A stretch of DNA of 64,000 nucleotides from Lutibacter sp. B1 (GCF_012524075.1 NZ_JAAZUI010000014.1:1-64000); one strand, 5' to 3'. Positions 8,633 to 17,714 are shown, counted from the first letter of the stretch. Made by a program: numbers and translations. Notes: generated by a model from the letters alone, not told the origin.

Positions 8633-9304
8633 ATGAAAATAAAAACTCTTACACAAACCGATAAATTGGCTTATCTATTTTTAATTCTTGTATTTGGATT
8701 AGGAATATATTATGCAAACACTAACCTTCAATATTTTGATGAAGTTTACACAAAAGAAGATGGTATGGTTGAATATGGAACTGCAATATTGCTTTTTTGT
8801 TCGAGTATATTATTGCTTTTTCGTTTCTTTAAACTATATAAACATAAAAAAACATTATGGAAAATTGGTATTTTAGGAATGGCTTTAGTGTTTTTCTTTG
8901 GTGCAGGTGAAGAAATTTCTTGGGGTCAACGTATTTTTAATGTTCAATCTTCAGAATATTTTATTGAGCATAATGCTCAAGGCGAAACCAATTTACACAA
9001 TTTGGTTGTTGACGGAAAAAAAGTAAATAAAATTGTTTTCAGTCAGCTTTTAACTATTGTTTTGGTAATTTATTTATTGATTTTTCCTTTTATATACAGG
9101 AAATTCAAAGGTTTTAAAAATTTGGTTGATTCTTTTGCTGTGCCTATTGTTAAATGGCATCAAACCATTGCGTTTTTAGTAGCAACCGGAATATTGGTTT
9201 TTATTTCTTCAAATAGAAAATGGGAATTATACGAATTGGCATTTGCAGTTATCTTCTTTTTAATATTTTTAAATCCTTTCAATAAAAAAATATACGAAGT
9301 TTAA
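8633..9304 (+). CDS. Six-helix membrane protein of unknown function with a GEEISWGQR motif
   Basis: A 223-residue protein with six predicted helices. Between helices 3 and 4 it carries GAGEEISWGQRIF followed by a conserved-looking loop with NLHN. This pair of acidic residues with Ser-Trp-Gly-Gln at a membrane interface resembles an active site rather than a structural feature. I recall the motif from uncharacterised membrane proteins near glycosyltransferases but know of no assigned reaction. It follows the GT39 gene by 12 nt, so it may act in the same glycan pathway. Its stop codon overlaps that of the convergent PAP2 gene. Confidence 0.6.
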   Translation: MKIKTLTQTDKLAYLFLILVFGLGIYYANTNLQYFDEVYTKEDGMVEYGTAILLFCSSILLLFRFFKLYKHKKTLWKIGILGMALVFFFGAGEEISWGQRIFNVQSSEYFIEHNAQGETNLHNLVVDGKKVNKIVFSQLLTIVLVIYLLIFPFIYRKFKGFKNLVDSFAVPIVKWHQTIAFLVATGILVFISSNRKWELYELAFAVIFFLIFLNPFNKKIYEV

Positions 9305-9870
9305 ATCACCCACTTTTTAATAAAAAGCTGATACAACTTGTAAAATATGATTGCATAAAAAATACCAAAAATAATACCTGTAATTACATCTAAAGGAAAA
9401 TGTACTCCTATATAAATTCTGCTGTAAGAGACAAATAATGCCCAAACAATTAATATAAAAGGGAAGTATTTGTATGTTTTTTTGAATAGTAAACTGAAAA
9501 ATACTGCAATAGCCATTGTATTTGCTGCATGTGCCGAAAAATAAGAAAATTTACCTCCGCAACGCTCTTTTACTAACCGGACTAAATGTGCAATATTTTC
9601 ATCGTGACATGGTCTTAGCCTTTTGAAACCATATTTGAATAAATTACTTGTTTGGTCTGAAATTGCAATTAATAGTATAATAAACAGTACTACAATTGCA
9701 GTTTTTTTTAAACCAAAATGTTTATAGGTAAAATAAAGCAATAACAGATATAATGGGATGGCACTTAACTTATTTGTTAAAAAAAGCCAAAAGCCATCCC
9801 ACTGTGCTGTTCCTAAATTATTTAGAAACAAAAACAATTCAATATCTTTATCAATTAGTGAATCTAACAT
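9301..9870 (-). CDS. PAP2-family membrane phosphatase
   Basis: A 189-residue protein with about five helices and the complete three-part PAP2 active site: K79-x6-R86-P87 (KYGFKRLRP), S112-A113-H114 (FSAHA, replacing the usual PSGH) and S150-R151-x5-H157-x3-D161 (SRIYIGVHFPLD). Members dephosphorylate undecaprenyl pyrophosphate, phosphatidic acid or lipid A phosphates at the periplasmic face. It sits 14 nt downstream of a cyclophilin-FKBP gene and converges with the glycan cassette. A role in carrier-lipid recycling would fit but is not shown. Confidence 0.9.
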   Translation of the reverse strand: MLDSLIDKDIELFLFLNNLGTAQWDGFWLFLTNKLSAIPLYLLLLYFTYKHFGLKKTAIVVLFIILLIAISDQTSNLFKYGFKRLRPCHDENIAHLVRLVKERCGGKFSYFSAHAANTMAIAVFFSLLFKKTYKYFPFILIVWALFVSYSRIYIGVHFPLDVITGIIFGIFYAIIFYKLYQLFIKKWVI

Positions 9871-9884
9871 TGATTACTAATGTT

Positions 9885-10979
9885 TTAATTTACAACCTCA
9901 ACCAATTCTAATTCAAAAATCAAATCGGTATCAGGCGGAATCACATCTCCGCCTCCTTGTGCTCCGTAACCTAAATGAGAAGGTATAAAAAGTAAAGCCT
10001 TGTCTCCTACTCTCATTTTTTGTAAGCCTTCTTTAAAACCGGCAATTAATCTGGCATCAGGACCGTAAATTGTAGTAAAAGGACCATATTTATTGTGTTT
10101 ATCTCTTGCTACATCATATTTATGATATGTTTTGGCAATTTCTTTATAGCTGGTATCAAACAACATTCCATCAGTAAAATAACCGGCGTAATTCACTTTT
10201 ACTTTTTGTCCGTTTAAAGGAAACTCACCATTTTTTGTTTCAGTAATAGCTATTTTTAAACCTGAAGGCAATTCAATTGCTTCTTTAGAAAATTCGTTAA
10301 ACCTTTTTAAAGTAGCATTGGCAATCTTCTCAATTTCCTTCTGCTCTTTTAGTTGTTTTTTTACATACTTATCGAATACTTTAACAGCATTAAATCCTTT
10401 AGCAGCTTTACCAACTTTAATTATTTCAACTTTTTTTATGGTGTCATTCTGAATAATAGAATCAACAACAGCTTGTCCTTTAACAACGTTTCCAAAAACA
10501 GTATGCTTACCATCTAACCATGGAGCTTCATTTTGTGTGATAAAAAACTGGCTTCCATTTGTTGCCGGACCACCATTGGCCATTGATAAAATTCCTGCCT
10601 TATCATGTTTTAACAATAACTTACCATCCTTATCTTTTGGGAATTCATCTATAAATTTATAACCGGGATCTCCTTCACCTGTAGCTGTTCGATCACCCCC
10701 TTGAATCATAAAACCTTTTATAACCCTATGGAAAACTACACCATTATAATAAGGTATTCCGTTTAAAGAATCGGTAACATGTTTATTTGTTCCTTTAGCT
10801 AAGGAAACAAAGTTTGCAACAGTTACAGGTGTTTTTTCAAACTCAAGTTTCAATAATATTGTTCCTTTATTGGTTTCCATATCTGCATACAAGCCATCAT
10901 CTAAATCGGTATATTTAGTAGACTTACATGAAATAATTGTTATTGAAAAAATTAAGATTATAAATTTATATATTCTCAT
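9885..10979 (-). CDS. Dual-family peptidyl-prolyl isomerase lipoprotein (cyclophilin + FKBP)
   Basis: A 364-residue lipoprotein (lipobox IISC, Cys at about 18) joining two unrelated proline isomerase folds. Residues about 28-190 are a cyclophilin, with [22 protein letters not shown] and [10 protein letters not shown]. Residues about 240-362 are an FKBP, with [29 protein letters not shown] and IPSHLGYG. A charged helical linker lies between. Such cyclophilin-FKBP fusions are known as dual-family immunophilins in Flavobacteria. It probably helps fold outer-membrane or secreted proteins in the periplasm. It lies 28 nt after another FKBP lipoprotein gene and gldI. Confidence 0.93.
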   Translation of the reverse strand: MRIYKFIILIFSITIISCKSTKYTDLDDGLYADMETNKGTILLKLEFEKTPVTVANFVSLAKGTNKHVTDSLNGIPYYNGVVFHRVIKGFMIQGGDRTATGEGDPGYKFIDEFPKDKDGKLLLKHDKAGILSMANGGPATNGSQFFITQNEAPWLDGKHTVFGNVVKGQAVVDSIIQNDTIKKVEIIKVGKAAKGFNAVKVFDKYVKKQLKEQKEIEKIANATLKRFNEFSKEAIELPSGLKIAITETKNGEFPLNGQKVKVNYAGYFTDGMLFDTSYKEIAKTYHKYDVARDKHNKYGPFTTIYGPDARLIAGFKEGLQKMRVGDKALLFIPSHLGYGAQGGGDVIPPDTDLIFELELVEVVN

Positions 10980-11007
10980 TTAAATATTTTTTAATTACTT
11001 AAAAGAA

Positions 11008-11739
11008 TTATTTTTTTACAATCTCTAATAATTCAACTTCAAAAACTAAAGGTGAAAATGGTTTTATTTTACCTCCTTGTCTTGGAAATGCACCGTAAGC
11101 TAATTCTTGAGGAATAAAAAATTTATATTTTGAACCTACACTCATAAGCTGTAAACCTTCTGTCCATCCTTTTATAACTCTGTTTACAAAAAATTCCGAT
11201 GGTTTATTTCTTTCAACTGAACTATCAAAAACAGTTCCGTCAATTAAAGTACCGTGATAGTGTACTTTTACTTTAGACGCTGCTGTAGGCTTGTCTCCGG
11301 TACCTTCTTTAATTACAACATATTGTAAACCACTTTCAGTAACCTGAACGCCTTCTTTAGATTTGTTTTCTTCTAAAAATTTAATTCCTTCAGCCTTAAC
11401 ATCAGCAAATTCTTTTTCAGCTTTTTCTAATTTTATTTTTTGAGCTTTCTCTCTTTGTTCTTCTTGTTTTTTTCTAAAGTATGTATTTATAACTTTAGTA
11501 ACATCTTTACTTTCTAACAAAAGATTTGTAGAGTCTATTCCATTTAAAACTCCTTGGATATATAAATCCTCATCAATTTCACCAAAATTATCTTTTATTT
11601 TTTCTCCAATATCAAGCCCTAAAGCGTAACTTACTGAATCTAATTCGGTTTCTAACGATTTTTTTGTAACTCTTTGATTATTACAAGAAACCATTACTAA
11701 GGCAATTGTAACTACTGATATAAACTTAATTACTTTCAT
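11008..11739 (-). CDS. FKBP-type peptidyl-prolyl isomerase lipoprotein, Mip-like
   Basis: A 243-residue lipoprotein (lipobox MVSC) with the two-part layout of Mip/FkpA. An N-terminal helical dimerisation region (about 30-120, including SVSYALGLDIGEKI) precedes an FKBP domain (about 135-242, with VKVHYHGTLIDGTVFDSS, VIKGWTEGLQLM and PQELAYG). It overlaps the 3' end of gldI by 14 nt and is followed closely by the cyclophilin-FKBP gene, so three periplasmic proline isomerases are probably co-transcribed. Confidence 0.93.
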   Translation of the reverse strand: MKVIKFISVVTIALVMVSCNNQRVTKKSLETELDSVSYALGLDIGEKIKDNFGEIDEDLYIQGVLNGIDSTNLLLESKDVTKVINTYFRKKQEEQREKAQKIKLEKAEKEFADVKAEGIKFLEENKSKEGVQVTESGLQYVVIKEGTGDKPTAASKVKVHYHGTLIDGTVFDSSVERNKPSEFFVNRVIKGWTEGLQLMSVGSKYKFFIPQELAYGAFPRQGGKIKPFSPLVFEVELLEIVKK

Positions 11740-12271
11740 TTTTTTTATTTATTTGATTTAATTGAACTTTATAAATTAACGGTTGATTTATATTTATTTT
11801 ATTGTTATCTCCCAAATAACCATATACTTTATGCGAAGGAAATAAAAAAGTAACCACTTCTCCTTCATTCATAAGTTTTAATCCATTGCGTAATCCTTCT
11901 ATAATTTCTTGTTGGTCTATTACATACGATTTTTCGCCTATTTCATTAAAATCGTAAATAATATTTCCGTTGATATCGTATACTTCGTAAGTATATAAAA
12001 CCTTATCTCCAAATTTAGGATAGTATACTTTATTTCCTTTCAAATTATACTTATACCAAAAGCCATTGGGTGAAGTTATATAATTACTAACAGAATCATT
12101 CTTTATCAACAATAAAAAGTCTTTTTCTTCGGCGGCATTTAACGATTTATTAAACGAAACCGATTCTTTCATAAATGAAGACGTTTTTCTTGCTACCGGT
12201 TTTCGTGGTACCGGATTTATACACGAAACCAATATTAAAAATAAACTGAAAAGTATAAAACTATTCTTCAT
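11726..12271 (-). CDS. gldI: Gliding motility-associated FKBP-like lipoprotein GldI
   Basis: A 181-residue lipoprotein (lipobox LVSC at about 17) with one FKBP domain at about 85-178 (FGDKVLYTYEVYDINGN, EIIEGLRNGLKLMNEGE, PSHKVYGYLGDNN). Size, lipoprotein signal and operon position match GldI, a proline-isomerase-like component needed for gliding in Flavobacterium johnsoniae, where Gld proteins overlap with the type IX secretion machinery. The gene lies between nrnA (11-nt overlap) and a second FKBP gene (14-nt overlap). The T9SS-sorted subtilase at 36611-38236 supports a working system in this organism. Confidence 0.85.
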   Translation of the reverse strand: MKNSFILFSLFLILVSCINPVPRKPVARKTSSFMKESVSFNKSLNAAEEKDFLLLIKNDSVSNYITSPNGFWYKYNLKGNKVYYPKFGDKVLYTYEVYDINGNIIYDFNEIGEKSYVIDQQEIIEGLRNGLKLMNEGEVVTFLFPSHKVYGYLGDNNKININQPLIYKVQLNQINKKNESN

Positions 12272-13292
12272 AAGAGTTTAAAAGTTCTTTTTTGTAACTT
12301 GACAGTAAATGTAAAAATTTTGAAACAGTTGCATCTAATGAAATTTTTGATTTTCCACCGGCAGCATTATCATGCCCTCCTCCATCAAAATGTTCTCTTG
12401 CAAATTTATTTACTGAAAAACTTCCTTTAGATCTAAATGAAACTTTAACTATCTGCTGCTCAACATCTTCAATAAAAATTACTGCAAAAATTATTCCTTC
12501 AAGAGATAAGGCATAATTTACAATACCTTCAGTATCTCCTTTTTGATAATTAAACTCATCTAAATCACTCTGAGTTAACGTAATATATGCTGTTTTTAGT
12601 TTATCAACAACAATTAAATTACTTAATGCTCTACCAAGCAATTGCAAACTTCCGTACGAATTTGTGTCGTACACATTGTTGTGAATTTTAGCATTATTAG
12701 CACCTTTATCAATTAAATCGGCAATAATTTTATGCGTTGTACTTGTTGTTGAAGGAAATCTAAATGAGCCTGTATCTGTCATAATTCCCGTATACAAACA
12801 AGTTGCAATTTCGGGTGTAATTGCTTTAACATCCTCTAACTTTTCTAAAAAATGATAAATCATTTGACATGTTGAACAAATACTAATATCCGAATATAAA
12901 TATTTTGCAACATTATCAGGTTGTTGATGATGGTCTATCATAATAAAAGTACCTATAAAATCTTCTAAAGTACTCATCATATCATCTCCAACTCTTTGCA
13001 AAGAGTTGAAATCCAATAAAAATACAATAGAAGACTTGTCCAAAGCACTTTTAGCCTGTCTGTTTTGCATATCAAACTTATACACATCTTTAGAACCCGG
13101 CAACCATTTTAAAAAATCCGGATAATCATTTGGAGCAACTACAATAGCATTATGCCCCTTATCATTTAAATAATGGTACATTGCCAAACATGCACCTATT
13201 GCATCACCATCTGGATTTTTATGAGGTACTATTACAATATTTTTAGGAGTTGAAAATAGCTCTTTTATTTCCTTAATATCATTTCTATTCAT
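12261..13292 (-). CDS. nrnA: DHH/DHHA1 phosphoesterase, NrnA-type nanoRNase/pAp phosphatase
   Basis: This cytoplasmic enzyme degrades 2-5-nt RNA fragments and/or 3'-phosphoadenosine 5'-phosphate. Motifs in order are PHKNPDGDAIGA, DFNSLQRVGD, the DHH signature MIDHHQQP, TDTGSFRF, and the DHHA1 substrate motif FDGGGHDNAAGG near the C-terminus. I chose the internal Met at 13292 (MNRNDIKEIKEL) because homologs begin this way; an upstream Met at 13310 would add six residues. It is the first gene of nrnA-gldI-FKBP-cyclophilin/FKBP. Confidence 0.9.
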   Translation of the reverse strand: MNRNDIKEIKELFSTPKNIVIVPHKNPDGDAIGACLAMYHYLNDKGHNAIVVAPNDYPDFLKWLPGSKDVYKFDMQNRQAKSALDKSSIVFLLDFNSLQRVGDDMMSTLEDFIGTFIMIDHHQQPDNVAKYLYSDISICSTCQMIYHFLEKLEDVKAITPEIATCLYTGIMTDTGSFRFPSTTSTTHKIIADLIDKGANNAKIHNNVYDTNSYGSLQLLGRALSNLIVVDKLKTAYITLTQSDLDEFNYQKGDTEGIVNYALSLEGIIFAVIFIEDVEQQIVKVSFRSKGSFSVNKFAREHFDGGGHDNAAGGKSKISLDATVSKFLHLLSSYKKELLNSYEE

Positions 13293-13343
13293 AAGTGTGC
13301 GAATATACAATTTAATGATGTATTTTTAATGGATTAACCAGCG

Positions 13344-13351
13344 TATATTTG
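13344..13351 (+). promoter_or_regulatory. Candidate -7 promoter box for the PhoD-like gene
   Basis: TATATTTG is an exact match to TAnnTTTG in the 66-nt divergent gap, 25 nt before the ATG at 13377. No clear TTG -33 element is present. Confidence 0.5.
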
Positions 13352-13376
13352 TTAAAACAACATTAAAAATACAAAA

Positions 13377-14423
13377 ATGAATTATTTAAAGATACTACTA
13401 TTCATTTTCTTAATAATTACTTCGTGTAAAATCAAAGAAAAAAAAGAGAAAGAAATAGGTACTGTTAATAGTCCCAAAAAAGAATTTGTAATTGCTTTTG
13501 GTTCATGTAACAATCAAAATTTACCCAACAATTTATGGAAAGAAATTAAAAAAAACAATCCTGATGTTTGGATTTGGGGTGGAGATATAATTTATACTGA
13601 TACTGAAGATATGGATTATATGAAACAGAATTACCAAAAACAAAAAAACAATGCTGATTATAGTGATTTCATTAAGAATATTGATGTTCTTGCCACTTGG
13701 GATGATCATGATTATGGCGTAAATGATGGTGGTGCTGAATACAGTAAAAAAGCTGAGGCCCAACAATTATTTTTAGATTTTTTTGATATTCCTGCAACAG
13801 ATAAAAGGAGAAAACAAGAAGGTGTATACTATGCTAAAGATTACACTATAGGTAATGAAAATATAAAAGCTATTATTTTAGATACTCGCTATTTTAGAAC
13901 ATCATTAACTCCTGATACTAAAACAGGTAAACGTTTTAAACCTAATAAGTATGGTGAAGGAACCATGCTTGGAGAAACCCAATGGAACTGGCTAAAAGAT
14001 CAATTAAAAAACTCTAAAGCTTCATACAACATCATTGTAAGCAGTATTCAATTCTTATCATGTGAACATGGTTTTGAAACTTGGGGAAATATGCCTCACG
14101 AAGTAGATAAACTCGAAACTATTTTAAAAGAAACCAACGCAAAAAATACAATTATTATATCGGGAGACAGACATATATCAGAAATTTCAAAAAAAGAAGT
14201 TGAAGGCTTGTCATACCCATTAATTGATTTTACTTCCAGCGGATTAACACATGCTTATACAAGTTATAAAGGAGAACCAAATAAATATAGAGTTAGCAAT
14301 GTAGTTCCCAAAAAAAGTTTCGGTTTATTACAATTCGATTTTGAAAACAATAATGTTATTATGAAAATTATAGGTGAAAATAATATAACCTACCAAACCT
14401 ATACCCAAAGATACCATAAGTAA
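13377..14423 (+). CDS. PhoD-like alkaline phosphatase family lipoprotein
   Basis: A 348-residue metallophosphatase with a lipoprotein signal (lipobox ITSC). Motifs expected of the PhoD/metallophos fold are AFGSCNNQN, WIWGGDIIYTDT, ATWDDHDYGVNDGG and a closing ISGDRHISE. They bind a metal pair and hydrolyse phosphate mono- or diesters in the periplasm. The substrate is not evident. It is transcribed divergently from nrnA and precedes ndk with its own promoter, so it is probably monocistronic. Confidence 0.88.
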   Translation: MNYLKILLFIFLIITSCKIKEKKEKEIGTVNSPKKEFVIAFGSCNNQNLPNNLWKEIKKNNPDVWIWGGDIIYTDTEDMDYMKQNYQKQKNNADYSDFIKNIDVLATWDDHDYGVNDGGAEYSKKAEAQQLFLDFFDIPATDKRRKQEGVYYAKDYTIGNENIKAIILDTRYFRTSLTPDTKTGKRFKPNKYGEGTMLGETQWNWLKDQLKNSKASYNIIVSSIQFLSCEHGFETWGNMPHEVDKLETILKETNAKNTIIISGDRHISEISKKEVEGLSYPLIDFTSSGLTHAYTSYKGEPNKYRVSNVVPKKSFGLLQFDFENNNVIMKIIGENNITYQTYTQRYHK

Positions 14424-14445
14424 CATAATTTTATTTTTAAAATAG

Positions 14446-14453
14446 TATCTTTG
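14446..14453 (+). promoter_or_regulatory. Candidate -7 promoter box for ndk
   Basis: TATCTTTG (consensus TAnnTTTG) lies 30 nt upstream of the ndk ATG. A -33 TTG at the ideal distance is not obvious. Confidence 0.55.
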
Positions 14454-14483
14454 CGGCAATTTTAAAAATTTAAAAAACTTAGA

Positions 14484-14903
14484 ATGACAACAAACAGAAC
14501 ATTTACAATGCTTAAACCTGATTCAGTAGAAAAAGGATACATTGGAGCGATTTTAGAAAAAATAAATGCTGCAGGTTTTAGAATTGTTGCTATGAAAATG
14601 ACTCAAATGACTGTTGCAGATGCGAAAGAGTTTTACGATATTCATAAAGAACGTCCGTTTTTTGGAGAATTAGTTGAATTTATGACACGCGGACCAATAG
14701 TAGCCGCTATTTTAGAAAAAGAAAATGCAGTTGAAGACTTTAGAGCGTTAATTGGCTCTACAAATCCTGCTGATGCAGCAGAAGGAACCATTCGTAAACT
14801 TTACGCTACATCAATGGGAGAAAATGCTATTCATGGTTCTGACAGTAACGAAAATGCAGCAATTGAAAGCGCATTTCACTTCTCGGGCAGAGAAATGTTT
14901 TAG
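14484..14903 (+). CDS. ndk: Nucleoside diphosphate kinase
   Basis: Transfers the gamma-phosphate of ATP to NDPs through a phosphohistidine. The 139-residue protein has the N-terminal [27 protein letters not shown], and the active-site segment with His117 in NAIHGSDS. Length and spacing are those of the tetrameric/hexameric bacterial enzyme. A promoter box precedes it and a bidirectional terminator follows, so it is transcribed alone. Confidence 0.98.
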   Translation: MTTNRTFTMLKPDSVEKGYIGAILEKINAAGFRIVAMKMTQMTVADAKEFYDIHKERPFFGELVEFMTRGPIVAAILEKENAVEDFRALIGSTNPADAAEGTIRKLYATSMGENAIHGSDSNENAAIESAFHFSGREMF

Positions 14904-14923
14904 TAAATTCAATATAAAATCAT

Positions 14924-14957
14924 CTAAAAAATCCGTTGTAATGCAGCGGATTTTTTT
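14924..14957. terminator. Bidirectional intrinsic terminator between ndk and dciA
   Basis: The stem ATCCGTTG (14931-14938) pairs with CAGCGGAT (14944-14951) through one G-U wobble, with a 5-nt loop. An A-run on the left and a T-run on the right let it serve ndk (plus) and the recF-dciA pair (minus). The T-run reaches the dciA stop codon. Confidence 0.85.
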
Positions 14958-15252
14958 AAGTAAGCATAATTTTAGAAATAAGGCTCTCACCCAATTCTTC
15001 ATTCATCATTTTAATTATTTTATCTTTACCATAGCTTAATTCTTCTCTTAAAACAGAAGATTTTAATCGAACAATTAAAGTTTTTCCATTCAATTCAACT
15101 TTATCTGTATAAGAAACTACACCGCTACCCATCAATTTAATCCATGCTTCCTCAACAGATATTTTTTGCATCCCTTTACTTAAATTGTTTTCTTTAATAA
15201 CATCCTTCATCAAATCTTGAATAGAATGAAATTCATTCTGTCGTTTTGCCAT
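14956..15252 (-). CDS. DUF721 (DciA-like) protein
   Basis: A 98-residue DUF721 protein. The family includes DciA, the ancestral loader of replicative helicase DnaB in bacteria lacking DnaC/DnaI. Features are the N-terminal helix SIQDLMKDVIKENNLSKGMQ, the core VEEAWIKLMGSGVVSYTDKV and the VRLKSSVLREELSY strand-helix. It follows recF with a shared base (TAATG on the minus strand), the usual recF-DUF721 pairing in Bacteroidota, which points to DNA replication. Confidence 0.85.
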   Translation of the reverse strand: MAKRQNEFHSIQDLMKDVIKENNLSKGMQKISVEEAWIKLMGSGVVSYTDKVELNGKTLIVRLKSSVLREELSYGKDKIIKMMNEELGESLISKIMLT

Positions 15253-16331
15253 TACAATTGAAATATTTTATATGATTGTTCTGTTTTTTTTACAACTTCT
15301 TCAGTACGTTCTTTATGTGTATCACTTATAAATAATTGACCAAATTCATCTCTATTTACCAAATTAATAAGTTGTTCTACTCTTAAATCATCTAACTTAT
15401 CAAAAATGTCATCTAACAATAATATAGGTTTTACTTTTGATTGTTCTTTAATAAAATCGAATTGGGCCAGTTTTAAAGCTATTAAATACGATTTTTGCTG
15501 CCCTTGAGAACCAAATTTTTTAACCGGATAACCGTCAATCTCAAAAATCAAATCATCTTTATGCACACCGGCACTGGTAAACTGTAATATTTTATCCCTT
15601 GCTAAACTTAACTCAAACAAAGTTTCAAAATCACTTTCATTCAATTGAGATTTATACACCAAATTTACATCTTCTTTACTATTTGAAATTGATTTATATC
15701 TTTTTTTAAAGATTGGAATAAAAGATTCCAAAAATTCTTTTCGTTTTTCAAAAATTATGCTTCCGTACAAACTCAATTGCTCATTATAAACCTTTAAATT
15801 AACGGCATCAAATGTTCTGTTAGCAGCAAAGTATTTTAATAATGAATTTCGCTGAGCTAAAACTTTATTGTATTTAATAACTGTTTGCAGATATTGTTTA
15901 TTGGACTGTGAAATTACATTATCTACAAATTTTCTGCGTGTTTCGCTACCTTCAACAATTAAATCTCTATCAGCCGGAGAAATTATAACTAAAGGTAAAT
16001 GCCCAATATGTTCAGAAAATTTTTCATAAATCTTACCATTTCTTTTTACAACCTTTTTATTTCCTCTTTTTAAACTGCAAACAATGGTATCAATTTTATC
16101 ATTTATCTGATATTCTCCTTCAATCATAAAAAAATCCTCATCATGTTTAATATTTTGAGTAGCAACAGAATTAAAGTAACTTTTTGCAAACGACAAGTAA
16201 TAAATAGCATCTAAAACATTGGTTTTTCCAACTCCGTTATTACCCACAAAACAATTTATTTTATCTTCAAAATTAAATGATTGAGATTCGAAATTTTTAA
16301 AATTTACGAGTGTTATTTTTTGTAAATACAT
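15252..16331 (-). CDS. recF: DNA replication and repair protein RecF
   Basis: An SMC-like ATPase that helps load RecA at single-strand gaps. The 359-residue sequence shows the Walker A motif GNNGVGKTN at about 30-38, the ABC signature region [11 protein letters not shown], and Walker [14 protein letters not shown], followed by the D-loop/H-loop region [11 protein letters not shown]. Length is normal. It is operonic with the DUF721 gene, with termination-reinitiation likely at a TAATG junction. Confidence 0.97.
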   Translation of the reverse strand: MYLQKITLVNFKNFESQSFNFEDKINCFVGNNGVGKTNVLDAIYYLSFAKSYFNSVATQNIKHDEDFFMIEGEYQINDKIDTIVCSLKRGNKKVVKRNGKIYEKFSEHIGHLPLVIISPADRDLIVEGSETRRKFVDNVISQSNKQYLQTVIKYNKVLAQRNSLLKYFAANRTFDAVNLKVYNEQLSLYGSIIFEKRKEFLESFIPIFKKRYKSISNSKEDVNLVYKSQLNESDFETLFELSLARDKILQFTSAGVHKDDLIFEIDGYPVKKFGSQGQQKSYLIALKLAQFDFIKEQSKVKPILLLDDIFDKLDDLRVEQLINLVNRDEFGQLFISDTHKERTEEVVKKTEQSYKIFQL

Positions 16332-16413
16332 GTATTTTTTTTGAAAGTCTAAAAATATTGAAAATAAATGAAATTTAGATTAATTTGGATTTTTACTTTC
16401 CAATTAAAAATTC

Positions 16414-16421
16414 TATTTTTG
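16414..16421 (+). promoter_or_regulatory. Candidate promoter for the TPR-ribH operon
   Basis: TATTTTTG matches the -7 consensus 21 nt before the ATG at 16443. A TTG at 16385-16387 is 26 nt upstream, slightly longer than the usual 17-23 spacer. Confidence 0.5.
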
Positions 16422-16442
16422 CGGCTACAAATTTTACAATAA

Positions 16443-17207
16443 ATGGCAACATATAAAAAGACTGGAAGTAAAGTAAAAAAAGCTCAAAATAACATTGAAG
16501 ATAAATCAACTACTGCTGAAGTTTTTAACACTTTAGATGAAACCGCTTCAAGATCAGAGCAATTTGTAATTAAATATCAAAAGGCAATTTTTGTATTATT
16601 AGCAACTGTTGTAGTTGTTATTTTAGGCTATTTAGCTTATCAAAAATATATTAAAACACCAAAAGAAAAAGAAGCTGCAAACGAGTTAGCTTTTCCTAAA
16701 ACATATTTTGAAGATGCTTTAAGTAATACTGTTGCTGTAGATTCTTTATTAAATTTGGGTTTAGAAGGTGCTGATGGAAAATATGGTTTTATTGATATTG
16801 CTGATAAATACAGTAATACTAAAGCCGGTAATTTAGCAAACTATTACGCCGGTATTTCTTATTTAAAATTGAAAAACTATAAAGAAGCTATTGAATACCT
16901 AGAAAAATTCTCATCAAAAGATGCACTTTTAGGCCCTACTGCCAAAGGAGCAATTGGTGATGCCTTTGCAGATATTAACCAACCTGAAGATGCTCTAGAA
17001 TACTATTTAAAAGCTGCTAATTTACAAGACAATAATTTTTCTACTCCACTTTTCCTTTTCAAAGCTGGAACTACCGCAATGGAATTAGAAAAATATTCAA
17101 AAGCATTAGAATTATTTAAAAGAATTGAGAAAGAATATCCGAATTCTGATGAAGCTAAAAACATTGAAGTTTATATAAACCGAGCAACATTTGCATCAAA
17201 AAATTAA
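16443..17207 (+). CDS. Membrane-anchored tetratricopeptide repeat protein
   Basis: A 254-residue protein with a Lys-rich cytoplasmic N-terminus, one membrane helix at about 48-66 (FVLLATVVVVILGYLAYQ) and TPR units from about 115 to 250 (for example AGISYLKLKNYKEAIEYLEK and YYLKAANLQDNNFSTPLF). The layout resembles YfgM-type Sec-associated proteins, one inner-membrane helix followed by periplasmic TPRs, but orthology cannot be shown here. It precedes ribH by 6 nt; the pairing is common in Flavobacteria and need not imply shared function. Confidence 0.8.
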   Translation: MATYKKTGSKVKKAQNNIEDKSTTAEVFNTLDETASRSEQFVIKYQKAIFVLLATVVVVILGYLAYQKYIKTPKEKEAANELAFPKTYFEDALSNTVAVDSLLNLGLEGADGKYGFIDIADKYSNTKAGNLANYYAGISYLKLKNYKEAIEYLEKFSSKDALLGPTAKGAIGDAFADINQPEDALEYYLKAANLQDNNFSTPLFLFKAGTTAMELEKYSKALELFKRIEKEYPNSDEAKNIEVYINRATFASKN

Positions 17208-17213
17208 GATGTA

Positions 17214-17693
17214 ATGGCTACAACTAATTTATCACATTACGATAAAGCTACAATCCCAAATGCGAAAAATTTTCGATTTGGGATTGTTGTTTCTGAATGG
17301 AATCCTGAAATTACTGAAAGCTTATATAAAGGTGCAGAACAAGCACTTTTAGAAAACGGAGCTATAAAACAAAATATCATCCGTTGGAATGTTCCTGGAA
17401 GTTTTGAGCTTATTTACGGTTGTAAAAAAATGCTGGAAACTCAAAATATAAATGCAGTTATAGCTATTGGAAATGTAATACAAGGTGAAACAAAACATTT
17501 CGATTTTGTTTGTGAAGGTGTTACTCAAGGTATTAAAGACCTCAATATTAAATACGATGTGCCTACCATTTTTTGTGTTTTAACTGATAATACAAAAGAA
17601 CAATCAATTGAACGATCTGGAGGAAAACACGGAAACAAAGGTATTGAATGCGCTATTGCTGCAATTAAAATGGCGGCTTTAAGAGAGTTTTAA
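17214..17693 (+). CDS. ribH: 6,7-dimethyl-8-ribityllumazine synthase
   Basis: Condenses the ribityl-pyrimidine with 3,4-dihydroxy-2-butanone phosphate in riboflavin synthesis. The 159-residue protein shows FGIVVSEWNPEITESL (substrate-binding Trp), VPGSFELIYGCK, the GNVIQGETKHFDFVCEG catalytic-His segment and RSGGKHGNKGIECA. Length is normal for the lumazine synthase shell subunit. It is transcribed with the upstream TPR gene. Confidence 0.97.
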   Translation: MATTNLSHYDKATIPNAKNFRFGIVVSEWNPEITESLYKGAEQALLENGAIKQNIIRWNVPGSFELIYGCKKMLETQNINAVIAIGNVIQGETKHFDFVCEGVTQGIKDLNIKYDVPTIFCVLTDNTKEQSIERSGGKHGNKGIECAIAAIKMAALREF

Positions 17694-17714
17694 CACCCTT
17701 ATTATTCACAAAAC

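Noticed and set aside
14752-15039. Open frame of 95 residues overlapping ndk and dciA
   Set aside because: It lies in another frame across ndk, the terminator and the end of dciA; composition is not protein-like and it has no independent signals.
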